Assembly (NCBI GenBank): GCA_965112735.1
Contig: OZ218950.1
Location: forward strand, 6,324,001-6,388,000
Length of the DNA: 64,000 bases
Reading direction: 5' to 3'
Origin: Phaeosaccion multiseriatum
Taxonomy: Eukaryota > Ochrophyta, other classes
Within the stretch, counting starts at the first letter, position 1. Each line of letters opens with the position of its first letter. The notes below the pieces were generated by a model. It saw nothing but the letters and a program-made list of their open reading frames with translations. It searched no databases and was not told the DNA's origin. Below, piece after piece: positions 41,101 through 51,003 of this stretch. Made by a program: the position numbers and the translations under genes.

Positions 41101-43932
41101 TTACAGAGAGAGAGAGTCAGAGGGACAGGGAGAGGGAGAGTCAGAGTTACAGAGAGAGAGAGTCAGAGGGACAGGGAGAGGGAGAGTCAGAGTTACAGAG
41201 AGAGAGTCAGAGGGACAGGGAGAGGGAGAGTCAGAGTTACAGAGAGAGTCAGAGGGACAGGGAGAGGGAGAGTCAGAGTTACAGAGAGAGTCAGAGGGAC
41301 AGGGAGAGGGAGAGTCAGAGTTACAGAGAGAGTCAGAGGGACAGGGAGAGGGAGAGTCAGAGTTACAGAGAGAGAGTCAGAGGGACAGGGAGAGGGAGAG
41401 TCAGAGTTACGGAGAGAGTCAGAGTTACAGAGAGAGAGTCAGAGTTACAGAGAGAGTCAGAGGAACAGGGAGAGGGAGAGTCAGAGTTACAGAGAGAGAG
41501 TCAGAGGGACAGGGAGAGGGAGAGTCAGAGTTACAGAGAGAGTAAGTGGGACAGGGAGAGGGAGAGTCAGAGTTACAGAGAGAGTCAGAGGGACAGGGAG
41601 AGGGAGAGTCAGAGTTACAGAGAGAGTCAGAGGGACAGGGAGAGGGAGAGTCAGAGTTACAGAGAGAGTCAGAGGTATAAAGAGAGATATTGTTTTTGTG
41701 GCCACCCACTCACCCACCCACAACACCCTCACACCCCCACCTTGATAGATTGGACTTGTGGGTCGAACGGGTAGCGGCAAGTCCACCTTCCTGCTCGCCC
41801 TCCTTCGCCTGAATCTCATCAGCGAGGGAGACATCAAGCTGGACGGCGTGAGTCTGCCTCGCCTCGGACTGAAGGAGGCACGCAAGCACTTGTCTTGGAT
41901 ACCTCAAGACGCCTACCTCTTCAGCGGTACGTGGTGTTTTGTGACCCTTACGTGACCCTTATGCGACCCTTACGCGATCCTTTCGCGACCCTCACGTGGC
42001 CCTTATGCGATACACCCCACATGAACAACGAAATACTCCCTCGCCTTCCTATCGGGTACCCTGAGGTTGAGCTTCTGTGTGCCTGCCTTTACATGCCTCT
42101 CGTATGCCTCTGTATGCCTCTGTATGCCTCTCTTACACCTCTCATATGCCTCTGTATTCCTCTCTTACACCTCTCATATGCCTCTGTATTCCTCTCTTAC
42201 ACCTCTCATATGCCTCTGTATGCCTCTCGTATACGCCTCTGTATGCCTCTCGTGTACCTCTCATATGCCTCTGTATGCCTCTATGTATGCCTCCCTCCCC
42301 TCCCCTCCCCTCCCCTCCCCTCCCTTCCTCACCAGGCACCCTGCGGTTTAATCTGGATCCGTTTCAGCAGTTCTCCGACGCCCAGCTGTGGGATGCGCTG
42401 AGGGAGGTGCAGCTAGCCGAGGTGTTTGCGCCACACCCGTTGGTGATACAGCCCCCGAAGAAGAAGCAGCAGCTGCAGCAGCTGCAGCAGCAGCAGCACC
42501 GCAAGGAGGAGGGAGAGGGAATGGAAGCAGGGCTGGCTGATGAAAACAACGCCATAGCTGCCCCCAGCGAAGAAGCAGCAGCAGCAGCAGCAGCAGCAAC
42601 AGCAGTTAGTGATACAGTTGGCAGCGCCGCTACAGCTGCAGAGGAGCGCCAGAGGAGGGCCTCCTCCTCCTACCACATGCCCGTCAGCACCACTCCCCTG
42701 CGCGGCCTGGACACGGAGGTGGCTGAGCACGGCGGAAACCTGTCGGTGGGGCAGCGGCAGCTCCTGTCTCTGGCCAGGGCACTGCTCTTCAACAACAAGG
42801 TCCTCATCATGGACGAGGTTGGTGAAGTATGTCAATGGGTGGGTGGCTGTAGTATATCAATGGTGGGTGGGTTAGAGCGTGCGTGCGTGCGTGCGTGGGT
42901 GGGTGGGGTGAGTTAGTGAGTGAGTGAGTGAGTACATGTGTGCGAGAGCGTAATGAGTGCGTAAGTGTTCAGAATGCGTCAGTGTAGCACATTGCTCAGT
43001 TGTCTTGTGTATTCCCTTCAAATCACGCTGTATCACCAACTGCCGTAGTTTCGGGGATGCACTATCGCCCTAGCTATTGTCTCCTTTACTATTTCGAGGT
43101 CCCTAATCATGGCCTTCCTCGCTTCTTCCCTCCCTCTCTTCCCCCCCCCTCCCTCTCTCTCTCACCCCTTCCCTCCCTCCTTGCTTCCCTCCCTCCCTCG
43201 CTCCCTCCCTCCCTCCGTCTCTCCCTCCCTCTCTCCCTCCCTCCCTCCCTTTCTACATCCCTCCCTCCCTCCCTCCCTTCCGCACTCGCCCCCCCCCACT
43301 CCCCTATCTCAGGCGACTGCCAACGTGGACTTCGCCACAGATGCCTTGATCCAGACTACTTTACGCACCTGTGAGAGACTCAGAGACACAACGGTCGTGG
43401 TCATTGCGCACCGCATCAAGACCGTTCTTGACAGCGATCTCATCATTGTGCTGAGCCACGGCAAGGTGAGAAGAGAAGAGAGAGAAGGAGTCTCCTCCTC
43501 ACTCAGCACGACCTCCCACAAGCGTCGGAAGGAGGGGGGGGTATGAAGGTCTGGGTGTATGGGAGGTCTGGGGGTCTGGGAGTCTGCATTAGGGGGCCCT
43601 GCATATTCTTTTCGGTTCCCTCGTCGTCATTTGTTGCCCTTCTTCCTCCCCATCCTTCTCCTCCACATTCTGATCCTCCTTCTCCTCCTCCTCCTCCTCC
43701 TCCTCCTCCTCCTCCTCCTCCTGCTGCTGCTGTTATTACTACCCTTCAACCCTTCCCCCCCCCCCTTTACTGCTCTTACTGCCCTTGACCCATGCAATGG
43801 TACTGTGGCTACCCTTAGGTGGCCGAGATGGGGTCCCCGTCGGAGCTGCAGCAGAGGGAGGGGGGGCTCTTCCGCCTCATGGTCCAGCAGGACGACACGC
43901 ACACACACGCGCACACACACGAGGCCGAATGA
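32189..43932 (+). CDS. ABC transporter, subfamily C (MRP-type full transporter)
   Basis: Fourteen exons, every phase consistent: 32189-32593, 32774-34621, 34764-34856, 35126-35841, 36122-36446, 36815-36860, 37390-37513, 37676-37996, 38375-38430, 38564-38817, 41749-41926, 42336-42817, 43313-43465, 43819-43932; 1704 residues. TMD1, then NBD1 (Walker [10 protein letters not shown] about 616, YVGQSPF Q-loop, LSGGQK, Walker [16 protein letters not shown]), a Gly/Glu-rich linker, TMD2 ([37 protein letters not shown]), then NBD2 (GRTGSGKST about 1400, [42 protein letters not shown]). The NBD1 Walker B Asp-Asp instead of Asp-Glu is the usual ABCC degenerate site. There is no TMD0, so it is a short MRP. 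Low-complexity inserts enlarge the linker and NBD2. Likely exports organic anions or conjugates across the plasma or vacuolar membrane. Confidence 0.95.
38930..41690. repeat. 2.7-kb minisatellite of about 42-bp units in ABC intron 10
   Basis: Roughly sixty tandem units built from AGAGTCAGAGGGACAGGGAG, AGGGAGAGTCAGAGTTA and CAGAGAG, 42 bases with +2/+4 length variants and shorter 22-base units, organised into larger blocks that repeat (compare 39110-39560 with 40340-41060 and 40980-41460). It lies wholly in the intron 38818-41748. The + strand lacks stop triplets, which yields a 972-codon frame that is not a gene. Confidence 0.95.
42090..42290. repeat. Tandem repeat in ABC intron 11
   Basis: Units of about 21-32 bases (CTCTCATATGCCTCTGTAT and CCTCTCTTACAC) repeated about seven times, followed by a CCCCT run before the acceptor at 42335. 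Confidence 0.85.
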
Positions 43933-43961
43933 AGCATATACAAACAACCAGTATATATTGA

Positions 43962-43992
<31 letters not shown>

Positions 43993-44217
43993 TGGTTGCC
44001 CAGCCGAGGGTGTATTTGTTTGGTTGCGCACGACATGTGTAAGCAAGCCCGGTCCACCTTGGCGCTTCACTGTCAAGGCACAGCTCCTTCCTCCCTGCTG
44101 CTGCTCTTCTGTGAATACACCTCCATACACCTCGACTTCCTCCTGCCCAGCCTCGCCCATGACCTTTCCTTTCTCGGCCTCGAGTGCCCCTCCAAATCAG
44201 TTGAGGCACGTCATCCC
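43933..44217. other. Convergent 3' region with a 27-base A run
   Basis: Between the ABC transporter stop and the FNIP copy D stop. An uninterrupted run of 27 A's (43961-43987) begins 29 bases after the ABC stop codon, followed by the repeat shared with 9539-9584 (43993-44040). No gene is seen. Confidence 0.6.
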
Positions 44218-45792
44218 TTACAAGCGAAACACCTTCAGCCCCTCGGGTAGATCCGCAGGCAGCGGGCACTCAGTCCCGACCTCAAGCACCCTAAGGCCAG
44301 CAGGCAGGCTCTCCAAAGGGCAGGTGTAATTCCATCCCAGTATCAGAGTCCGCAGAGAAGCAGGCAGCTCCAGAGGGAGGTTAAAGTCATACCCCATCTG
44401 CACCTCCTCCACACCACAAGGAAGAGCCATCTGCTGATTGAAGTGATAACCAAGTCTGATCTTCTTCAGAGAGGCAGGCAGCTCCACAGGGAGGTTAAAG
44501 TGATACCCCATCTCCACCTCCTCCACACCACAAGGAAGGACTAACTGTTGATTGAACTCCGATCCCTCATAAAATTTGATCTTCTTCAGAGAGGCAGGCA
44601 GCTCCAGAGGGAGGTTAAAGGCATTCCCCATATGCACCTCCTCCACACCACAAGGAAGGACCAATTGCTGATTGAATTCCTCGCCGAATTTCATCTGCTT
44701 CAGAGAGGCAGGCAGCTCCAGAGGGAGGTTAAAGTAATACCCCATCTGCACCTCCTCCACACCACAAGGAAGGACCACGTGCTGATTGAAGCAAGAGCCG
44801 AATTTGATCTTCTTCAGAGAGGCAGGCAAGTCCAGAGGGAGGTTAAAGTCACGCCCCATCTCCACCTCCTCCACACCACAAGGAAGGACAACGTGCTGAT
44901 TGAAGTGATAGCCAAATCTGATCCTCTTCAGAGAGGCAGGTAGCTCCAGAGGGAGGTTAAAGTCATACCCCATCTGCACCTCCTCCACACCATAAGGAAG
45001 GACCAACTGCTGATTGAACTTCGAGGTCGCATGAAAAAAGATCTTCTTCAGAGAGGCAGGCAGCTCCAGAGGGAGGTTAAAGTCATACCCCATCTGCACC
45101 TCCTCCACACCACAAGGAAGGACCAACGGCTGATTGAACTCCGAGGAGTATGCAAACTTGATCTTCTTCAGAGAGGCAGGGAGATTGATATGTTTGTTAA
45201 ATTGCTGCCCGAATTCCACTTCCACGAGCGTGCCAGGAAGACATACGTCGGCCTGATTGAAACACTCAGAGAAGCGCACAAGCCTGACCGATGCTGGCAG
45301 CAGCGCGAGTACCTTCCCTACGAGAGCCTCATAAGCAGAAACCTTGGCGTCGTCATCTTGGTAGGTCTTGAGACCGAGCTCCACAGACACCACGCGAAAG
45401 AAGCCTCCCTCACCAGGAAATCCAGCCTCATGACGCTCCTGCTGCTGCTGCGCTTCCTGCCTCGCCCGAATCCTCCCCGATCTTCGCGCTCCCTCCGCAG
45501 GACGTCTTTCCTCACAGCCAGTAGATGGAGCAGCAGAGGCAGTACGCATAGTCGCGGGGGGGCAAGCCAAAGCAGCGCTTCTCCCCTCCTCTTCCTGCTG
45601 TCGCTTCAGCAGACTCAGTATGCGCTGCTGGACATGCTCGGGCATTTCGGCGTTGATCCTCAGAGTGCGGGTGGTGACCTCATCGACCTCCTTGCACACC
45701 CCCCACAGAGCTTTGTCGGAGATGAGGCTGGCCACAGTCCTCAGAGCCGCTGTCCCTGCCCCAGGCGTAGCATTGCCCGTCTCCCCACACAT
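44218..45792 (-). CDS. FNIP-like repeat protein, copy D (inverted)
   Basis: Intact minus-strand frame of 524 residues, ATG at 45792, stop at 44218-44220. Same architecture as copies B and C: the ALWGVCKEVDEVTTRTLR domain, Gln/Arg-rich linker, FFRVVSVELGL, about eight alternating FNQ/FNL repeats, cap ending EGLKVFRL. The ending and the 3' flank (TAAGGGATGACGT, GGAGGG) are closest to copy C. It lies downstream of TPR copy D on the same strand, the same order as TPR-A followed by FNIP-B, so the whole module was copied and inverted. Confidence 0.82.
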   Translation of the reverse strand: MCGETGNATPGAGTAALRTVASLISDKALWGVCKEVDEVTTRTLRINAEMPEHVQQRILSLLKRQQEEEGRSAALACPPATMRTASAAPSTGCEERRPAEGARRSGRIRARQEAQQQQERHEAGFPGEGGFFRVVSVELGLKTYQDDDAKVSAYEALVGKVLALLPASVRLVRFSECFNQADVCLPGTLVEVEFGQQFNKHINLPASLKKIKFAYSSEFNQPLVLPCGVEEVQMGYDFNLPLELPASLKKIFFHATSKFNQQLVLPYGVEEVQMGYDFNLPLELPASLKRIRFGYHFNQHVVLPCGVEEVEMGRDFNLPLDLPASLKKIKFGSCFNQHVVLPCGVEEVQMGYYFNLPLELPASLKQMKFGEEFNQQLVLPCGVEEVHMGNAFNLPLELPASLKKIKFYEGSEFNQQLVLPCGVEEVEMGYHFNLPVELPASLKKIRLGYHFNQQMALPCGVEEVQMGYDFNLPLELPASLRTLILGWNYTCPLESLPAGLRVLEVGTECPLPADLPEGLKVFRL

Positions 45793-46244
45793 TTCTCCCC
45801 CCTCGACCTTCCCCCGGCGAATCTCTTCTTTCTGTCCTGGAACCTACCTGGGACTGCCCTCCTCCGTCCTCTGCCACCACTGCTACTACTTCCTCTTCTC
45901 TCTTGGATCTCTCGCTGCCCTGCTGGCTGCTGCTCCGTCTGCCAAGCTGCGGGCAAGGTCCTCCACCCTCGGGTAGAATCCAGCCAATCCAGTCACAGAT
46001 GGGTGGATGTCTAAATTCTAAATTCCCCAACTTTTGATTCATTGATAGGGTAGTTGCTACCTCTGCCTCTCCCTACTCTGGGTACTTGCACGGCTCCGCT
46101 GTTGCTGAGCTTCCCTGCCCCCTGCGACTGACGCGCCGCTCCCCTCCTGGACGCTCCTCTCAGTCCTGCTGCCAAGAGTACACCAGACCTTACTCTACGC
46201 TACTCCTCTCCCCTCCGCCCTCTCTCCTCCCCTCCCCTCCTGCT

Positions 46245-47540
46245 TCACTCCTCGTCCCCCATCCCCAGCTCCTCCTTGGCAGCGAGGTGCTCCTTGGCCA
46301 CAAGCAGACACGTCATGGCATCGTGCAGCTCGTGCAAGTAGCGCCAGTGGAGCACGCCCTTCTCGTACAGACAAAGCGCCTCCTCCACCTTGCCCTCCTG
46401 CATGCGCAACTGACCAAGGTCCATGTAGGCTGGAGGGAGGGGAGGGGAGGGGCGAAAGGGGTGACACAAAAGACCAACAATGTCCAATTAAGGCTGTGAG
46501 TGAATGCGAATGGTCCTTCCTCTGCTTGCCCACTTCGTCCTCCCCCCCCCCCCCCCCATCCACTGCCATCCTCCCTCCCCACCAACGCACCTCCTGGACA
46601 GTGAGGATCCACCTCTAGTGCCCTGGCGAGGTGAGCGCTGGCGGAAGAGAGGTCGTTCGGAGATATGTAGGCCCGAGCTGTGAGTAGAGATCAGAGATGG
46701 AGTGATGCAGCAGCAGAGAAGAGGGAGGGAGGGAGAGAGGGAGAGAGGGAGAGAGAGAGGGAAAGAGAGGGACAATTATGTGTGAGAGAGATACCGCGAG
46801 TGAGAAGGAGAGGGCGACAGGGGAGGGGGAGAAAGGCAGATTTCGAGCAATGCAACAGAAGGTTGGAGAAAGAGAGGCACACGAAAGAGATGAAGAGGGC
46901 GACAGAGAGAGAGCGAAAGAACAAAGAGGAGGGGTCAGAGAGTACGTGCCTGCAAGTCAGTTCGAGAGAAGTGAGAGAGCTACACACATCCCCTTCCCAT
47001 ACAGCGCAAGGAGAAGGGGGGGGGGGTTGACGCGATTTCCGCATGAAATGATCGCTCACCTTTGTCTCCATCCGGACCAGGCAGAGGCGAAGCTCCCTCT
47101 CCCCCGGGGACGTACCAAGCCCCTGCAGACGCACCGTAGCGGGACAGGGAGGAGGAGCGGGAGGGTGGAGTCTCGGGTATCGGGCATCGAGGCCGCGAGT
47201 CCTGCCCTTGGCCCAAGCAGTGCCGCCGCTGAATATGAGGCTGGGGCTGCGCGTCGGGAGGGTCGCCGGTGCTGCTGGCGCTGGGCTTTCTTTTGCTGCC
47301 GCTGAGATCCCCTCCGCTGAAGGGGGTCGAAGCTCTGCCCTCCACCCATCATGCTCCTCTCCTGCCCCTCCTCCTCCTCCTCCTCCTCCTCCTCCTCCTC
47401 CTCCTCCTCCTCCTCCTCCTCCTCCTCCTCCTCCTCCTCCTCCTCCTCCTCCTCCTCCTCCTCCTCCTTCTCCTCCACACAGTGGTCGTCCTCCTCCTCC
47501 CTCTGCTGCCATCCCCGCTGTCTCCTCCCACACTGCCGAG
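46245..47540 (-). pseudogene. Small TPR-like gene, copy D (inverted, trinucleotide expansion)
   Basis: Exons equivalent to copy A are: exon 1 ending at 47060, exon 2 46677-46591, exon 3 46429-46245. Exons 2 and 3 keep the TPR frame (AYISPNDLSSASAHLARAL; AYMDLGQLRMQEGKVEEA; stop). Exon 1 is interrupted by a (CTC)n/(GAG)n expansion of about 100 bases at 47364-47470, coding for poly-Glu, poly-Gly or poly-Arg depending on frame. The frame that joins to exon 2 has a TGA at 47349-47351, so as drawn this copy is broken or starts further 3'. OTU gene, TPR-D and FNIP-D follow one another on the minus strand. Confidence 0.45.
47364..47470. repeat. CTC/GAG trinucleotide expansion
   Basis: About 35 nearly perfect CTC triplets where copies A, B and C have only GGAGGAGGA, so the expansion is specific to copy D. 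Confidence 0.95.
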
Positions 47541-47720
47541 AGCTTGCAAGTGAGAGGAGCTCCTTCTCTCTCTCTCTACTCCCCGAGGATCTGACCAAGG
47601 AGGGTGCGGCGTTTGCCCCTGCCTTGCCATGGAGGACGAGACCCCTTCAGCCCTCATGCCCCTCGCATTGGCCTTGACCCACGCAACGCTACTGCTTCTC
47701 CCCCCCCCCCCCTCCCTCAT

Positions 47721-47837
47721 CTAAGTGGCCTCCCTGCTCCTGCTGGTGCTTGTACTACGCAAGTAGCCGGGCGTCGCATGTATGTCGCGCTTCGCTCCCG
47801 TCCCTCTCCCACTTGCCAAGCTTCTGCCGCCGCCACC

Positions 47838-47868
<31 letters not shown>

Positions 47869-48041
47869 TGACTACCCACCCCTTCCCGCCCCACATACTG
47901 CTTGTGAGCCTCGTGAGTGATGGTCAGCTTGCCGCTGCTCTTACTCCCCTTCGGAAACCCATTTCGCGTTGCCGCTTTCCCATAGCTGGCCCGCAGGCCC
48001 ACATCGCTACACCTTCTATTACTACCACTACTCCTTCTAGA

Positions 48042-48074
<33 letters not shown>

Positions 48075-50662
48075 TCTGTGGCCGCTACTCCCGCTACTGC
48101 CGCCCTTGCCTCGAGTCACTAAGCCCTCTGCCCCTCCGTTGGACACAGACGGTGCAAGGACTGCCTCCTCGAGGGCCGTGCACTTGCTGCGGCCCTGCCC
48201 GTTCTGCCTGTTCTGCCCGGAGTGCCCGTAACCGTCGCCGCCATGGTGATATGCGTCATCGCTGTCGTCGCCATCTGTCCTCCCAGACGATTGCGATTGG
48301 TACACGCTTGGGTCGTAAGCCCACCGGCGCCGCCCCCCCCCACCCCCACCTTCCGACGATGAGGCGGGGGGCGGCGGCGGAGGCATCAAGTCTCTGTCAG
48401 TCTCCACGCCTCTCTCCCGACGCCTTCCTCCTCCTCTTCCTCCTCTGCTGCTGCCCCCCCAGAGGCCATTCTTCACCCCCACCCCTGCTGCGGACGTCCC
48501 GGCGGCTTTGGAAGGAGAGAAGAAGCGCGAGTCCTCCGCTGGAGTGCGGGCCGAGGATGACGACGACGACGACGACGACGACGACACTCGCAGAGGCAGG
48601 GGTGCCGCCAACAGAGATGGCCTTGCCTGCTCTCGTCCCGGCTCTGCCGCTCCTGCCGTTTCCGCCGCTCCTTCTGTCTCTCTCGCTTCTTTTCCGAAGC
48701 TTGTCTCTACTGGACGCGATTGTGGGCGCGCGCGTGGTGATGACACGGGAGAGAGGCTCGAGAGCGCCATGCTTCCCACGCTGCCAATCCAGCTGCCCAG
48801 TCCGCCGAGGGCACCGCCGAATCCCCCCCTTTCGAAGACACCCCGAGCTTCTCCGTTTCCTCCTCCTCCTTCTGGTGAAGGTGGTGATGTGGTCACAGCA
48901 GCATCATCATCCTCCCATCGAGCGAGAGCACGAGGAGGAGGAGGAGAAGAAGCGACAGTAGGCCTACTCCTAATACGCCTCCTTGTGCTCTCTGCGGTGT
49001 GTGTGTATACGACGTCGACAGTTGTGTCTTGTCCTTCGTCGTGCGCTCTCTCGGGAGGGGGGCGGGCATCCACCACGCCACTACGGCTACTTGTCGCCAT
49101 ATCACCAACGCCCCCCCCGTTCATCACCCCCTCGCTGGCGCGGCTGCTGACACCAGATTGTAGGCTGACACCAGGTCGTGCCCGGGGGGGCGATAGCGAC
49201 ACTGACATGAGCGCCTCCTTCTCCTCCTTGGCCAGCTCCTCCTCGAGCCTTCTATCCGCCTCAGCCATGATGCGCTGGCTCCTCATGTCCGCCTCCGGAG
49301 TCATGAAGTTGTCCACCCCCTCGGGCAGGCATGCACAAAGATACTCCGCAGGCGCTGTATTACCAACTGCTCCTGCTGCTCCTGCTGCTCCTGCGTCGGC
49401 CCACACCTTCAGCGGGGTCAACCCTTCTATAAAGTCATCCAATTGCGCCCCACCAATCGCACCGCCATCCACCGCCACGCCGTAGCGCACAGGGAGAGTC
49501 TGCCCGTGCTCATCTACGAGCATCAAGTGGCGCTGGGGCGGTGTCTTCACCTGCCTTCCTCCCCTCCTCCTCTGCACGAGGGGCACCGCGGCAAGGAAGT
49601 GGCCGCCCACCCCTCCCGCTCTGGTGGTGAAGCCGATCACGAGAGGCACCTTGCAAACCCCTGCCTCTTCCCCTACCCCTGCTCCTGCTCCTGCTCCTGT
49701 CCCTACCCTTGTCCTTGTCCCTCTCTGCTGGGTCATCCCTCCTGTCTGGTGGACGAAGGTAGGCAAGTACAGACCCTTCATGGCTCCCTCCTGCACCCGC
49801 CCACCGCTCGAGTCCCTCACATACTCGTCTGCGTACACAATGATGGCTCGATGGCAGATGTTGGCCAGCACAAACACATGGAAGGAGGAGAGAGACGTGC
49901 CGAACTCCGTGGCATCTTGCTGCAGGCGTTGCCACTCCTGATCCATCTGTGAATCGTCCCGCTCAAAGCCGTACACAGCCTGGTCCTGACGCCTCTCCCA
50001 CGCCTCCCACACCCTGCGCAGTGCGACCCTCTTCGCCTCGTCTACGATCATCCACTCGACCAGCAGGCCGCGCAGCTGCTGGCTGCGGTCATGGTCGGTG
50101 CCCCACATGGCAATGGAGCAGGCGTAAAGGAGGCAGTTGCCGTCGCCCTCGGTCAGCAGGGGGACCAGCTCGCAGTTCAAAGCGCGGACCACTCTGCGTG
50201 TGCGTGTGTGCGTGTATGTGTGTGAGTGTGAGTGTCAGGCAGTGTGGGGGGAAATGGAGGGGAGAGAGGGGCAGGTTGTTGCTGGTTAGGCGGGACAAGC
50301 ACAATAGCTCAACAGGCCAGCAGATGTACTTGCTCAGTCACTTACTTGCTCACTTACCCGTCTGTGGGGAGCGATCCAGGCGGTCTCCAGCGCAGCATGG
50401 GGCCCAATTGCTCTTTCACCTCCCTGCTCGTGTCCAGGGGAAGGAATGCGATCACCCTTCTGTCCTTGGCGACAAGCATGAAGGTAGAGAGCATGCTCTT
50501 TTGAATGGAAGGGAAGGGGAGAAGAGGAGAGAGTAGCCGAGTATTACGAGGGGAACAAGGGGAGGAGGGGGGAGAAGAAGGTGGGTCGGGGAGATGAGAG
50601 AAAAGTATAGCAAAAGCCCCAAGCATCGCCGCACTTACCTCCTGCGGACCCTCCTCCGCCAT
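47721..50662 (-). CDS. OTU-domain deubiquitinase (A20/Cezanne/TRABID type)
   Basis: Three exons on the minus strand: 50662-50639, 50497-50358, 50193-47721; phases 0 and 2 agree, 878 residues. The OTU domain begins near residue 65: LLTEGDGNCLLYACSIAMWG carries the catalytic Asp and Cys, followed by DRSQQLRGLL, EWQRLQQDATEFGTSLSSFH, VFVLANICHRAIIVYADEYV and GGHFLAAVP with the catalytic His near 253. The long insert between the Cys loop and the VFVLAN segment, and the YADEYV stretch, are typical of the A20 subfamily (OTUD7, ZRANB1, TNFAIP3), not of OTUB or otubain-like proteins. The remaining 550 residues are Ser/Gly/Arg-rich and probably disordered; no A20 zinc finger or UBA is visible. Expected to cleave ubiquitin chains in cytosol or nucleus. 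Confidence 0.9.
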
Positions 50663-51003
50663 ACTGAGTCGCCTCCGCGGGAGAGCCAGCAGGCTTCCTT
50701 TCTACCCTCCCGTAAGCCGAAATATTATTCGAACTACATCCCCCCCCCCTCGTCTCCCCCCCTCGTCTCCCCCCCTCGCTCCGGATCGTGCTGCGCTCTC
50801 GTGCAATTTCGCCGTCCAGTTTCCTCTCTCCGGAGATAAGCAAACTTCCTCTAGTGTACTTCCACCGCTGCGTCTTTTCTTGTCCTCTCCTCTACGAGCT
50901 CCGCCTCTTGCGGCGTTTACAATCCAATGCGTTGGAGATCAACAGACAGATGGCACCCGATGCGCACCGAAAAATCTCATCAATAAACTCGCCCTCTGCG
51001 GCG
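50663..51003. promoter_or_regulatory. Divergent promoter region, OTU gene and RBMX2
   Basis: Only 341 bases separate the two start codons (50662, minus; 51004, plus). Contains CCCCCCTCGTCTC direct repeats (about 50740-50780). A shared bidirectional promoter is inferred from the spacing; no core element is identified. Confidence 0.45.

Noticed and set aside
38930-41690. CRISPR-like array
   Set aside because: The units are directly contiguous, with no unique spacers and variable unit length; the host is a eukaryote.
38856-41774. 972-codon open frame of Arg-Glu-Ser-Gln repeats
   Set aside because: It is the stop-free strand of an intronic minisatellite; other frames are equally open and the flanking exons splice across it in phase.
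43933-43990. Processed retrocopy of the ABC transporter, suggested by the 27-A run just after the stop
   Set aside because: The gene upstream has all its introns, so the A run is not a retroposed tail of this gene; it is more likely a slippage tract or belongs to the adjoining repeat.
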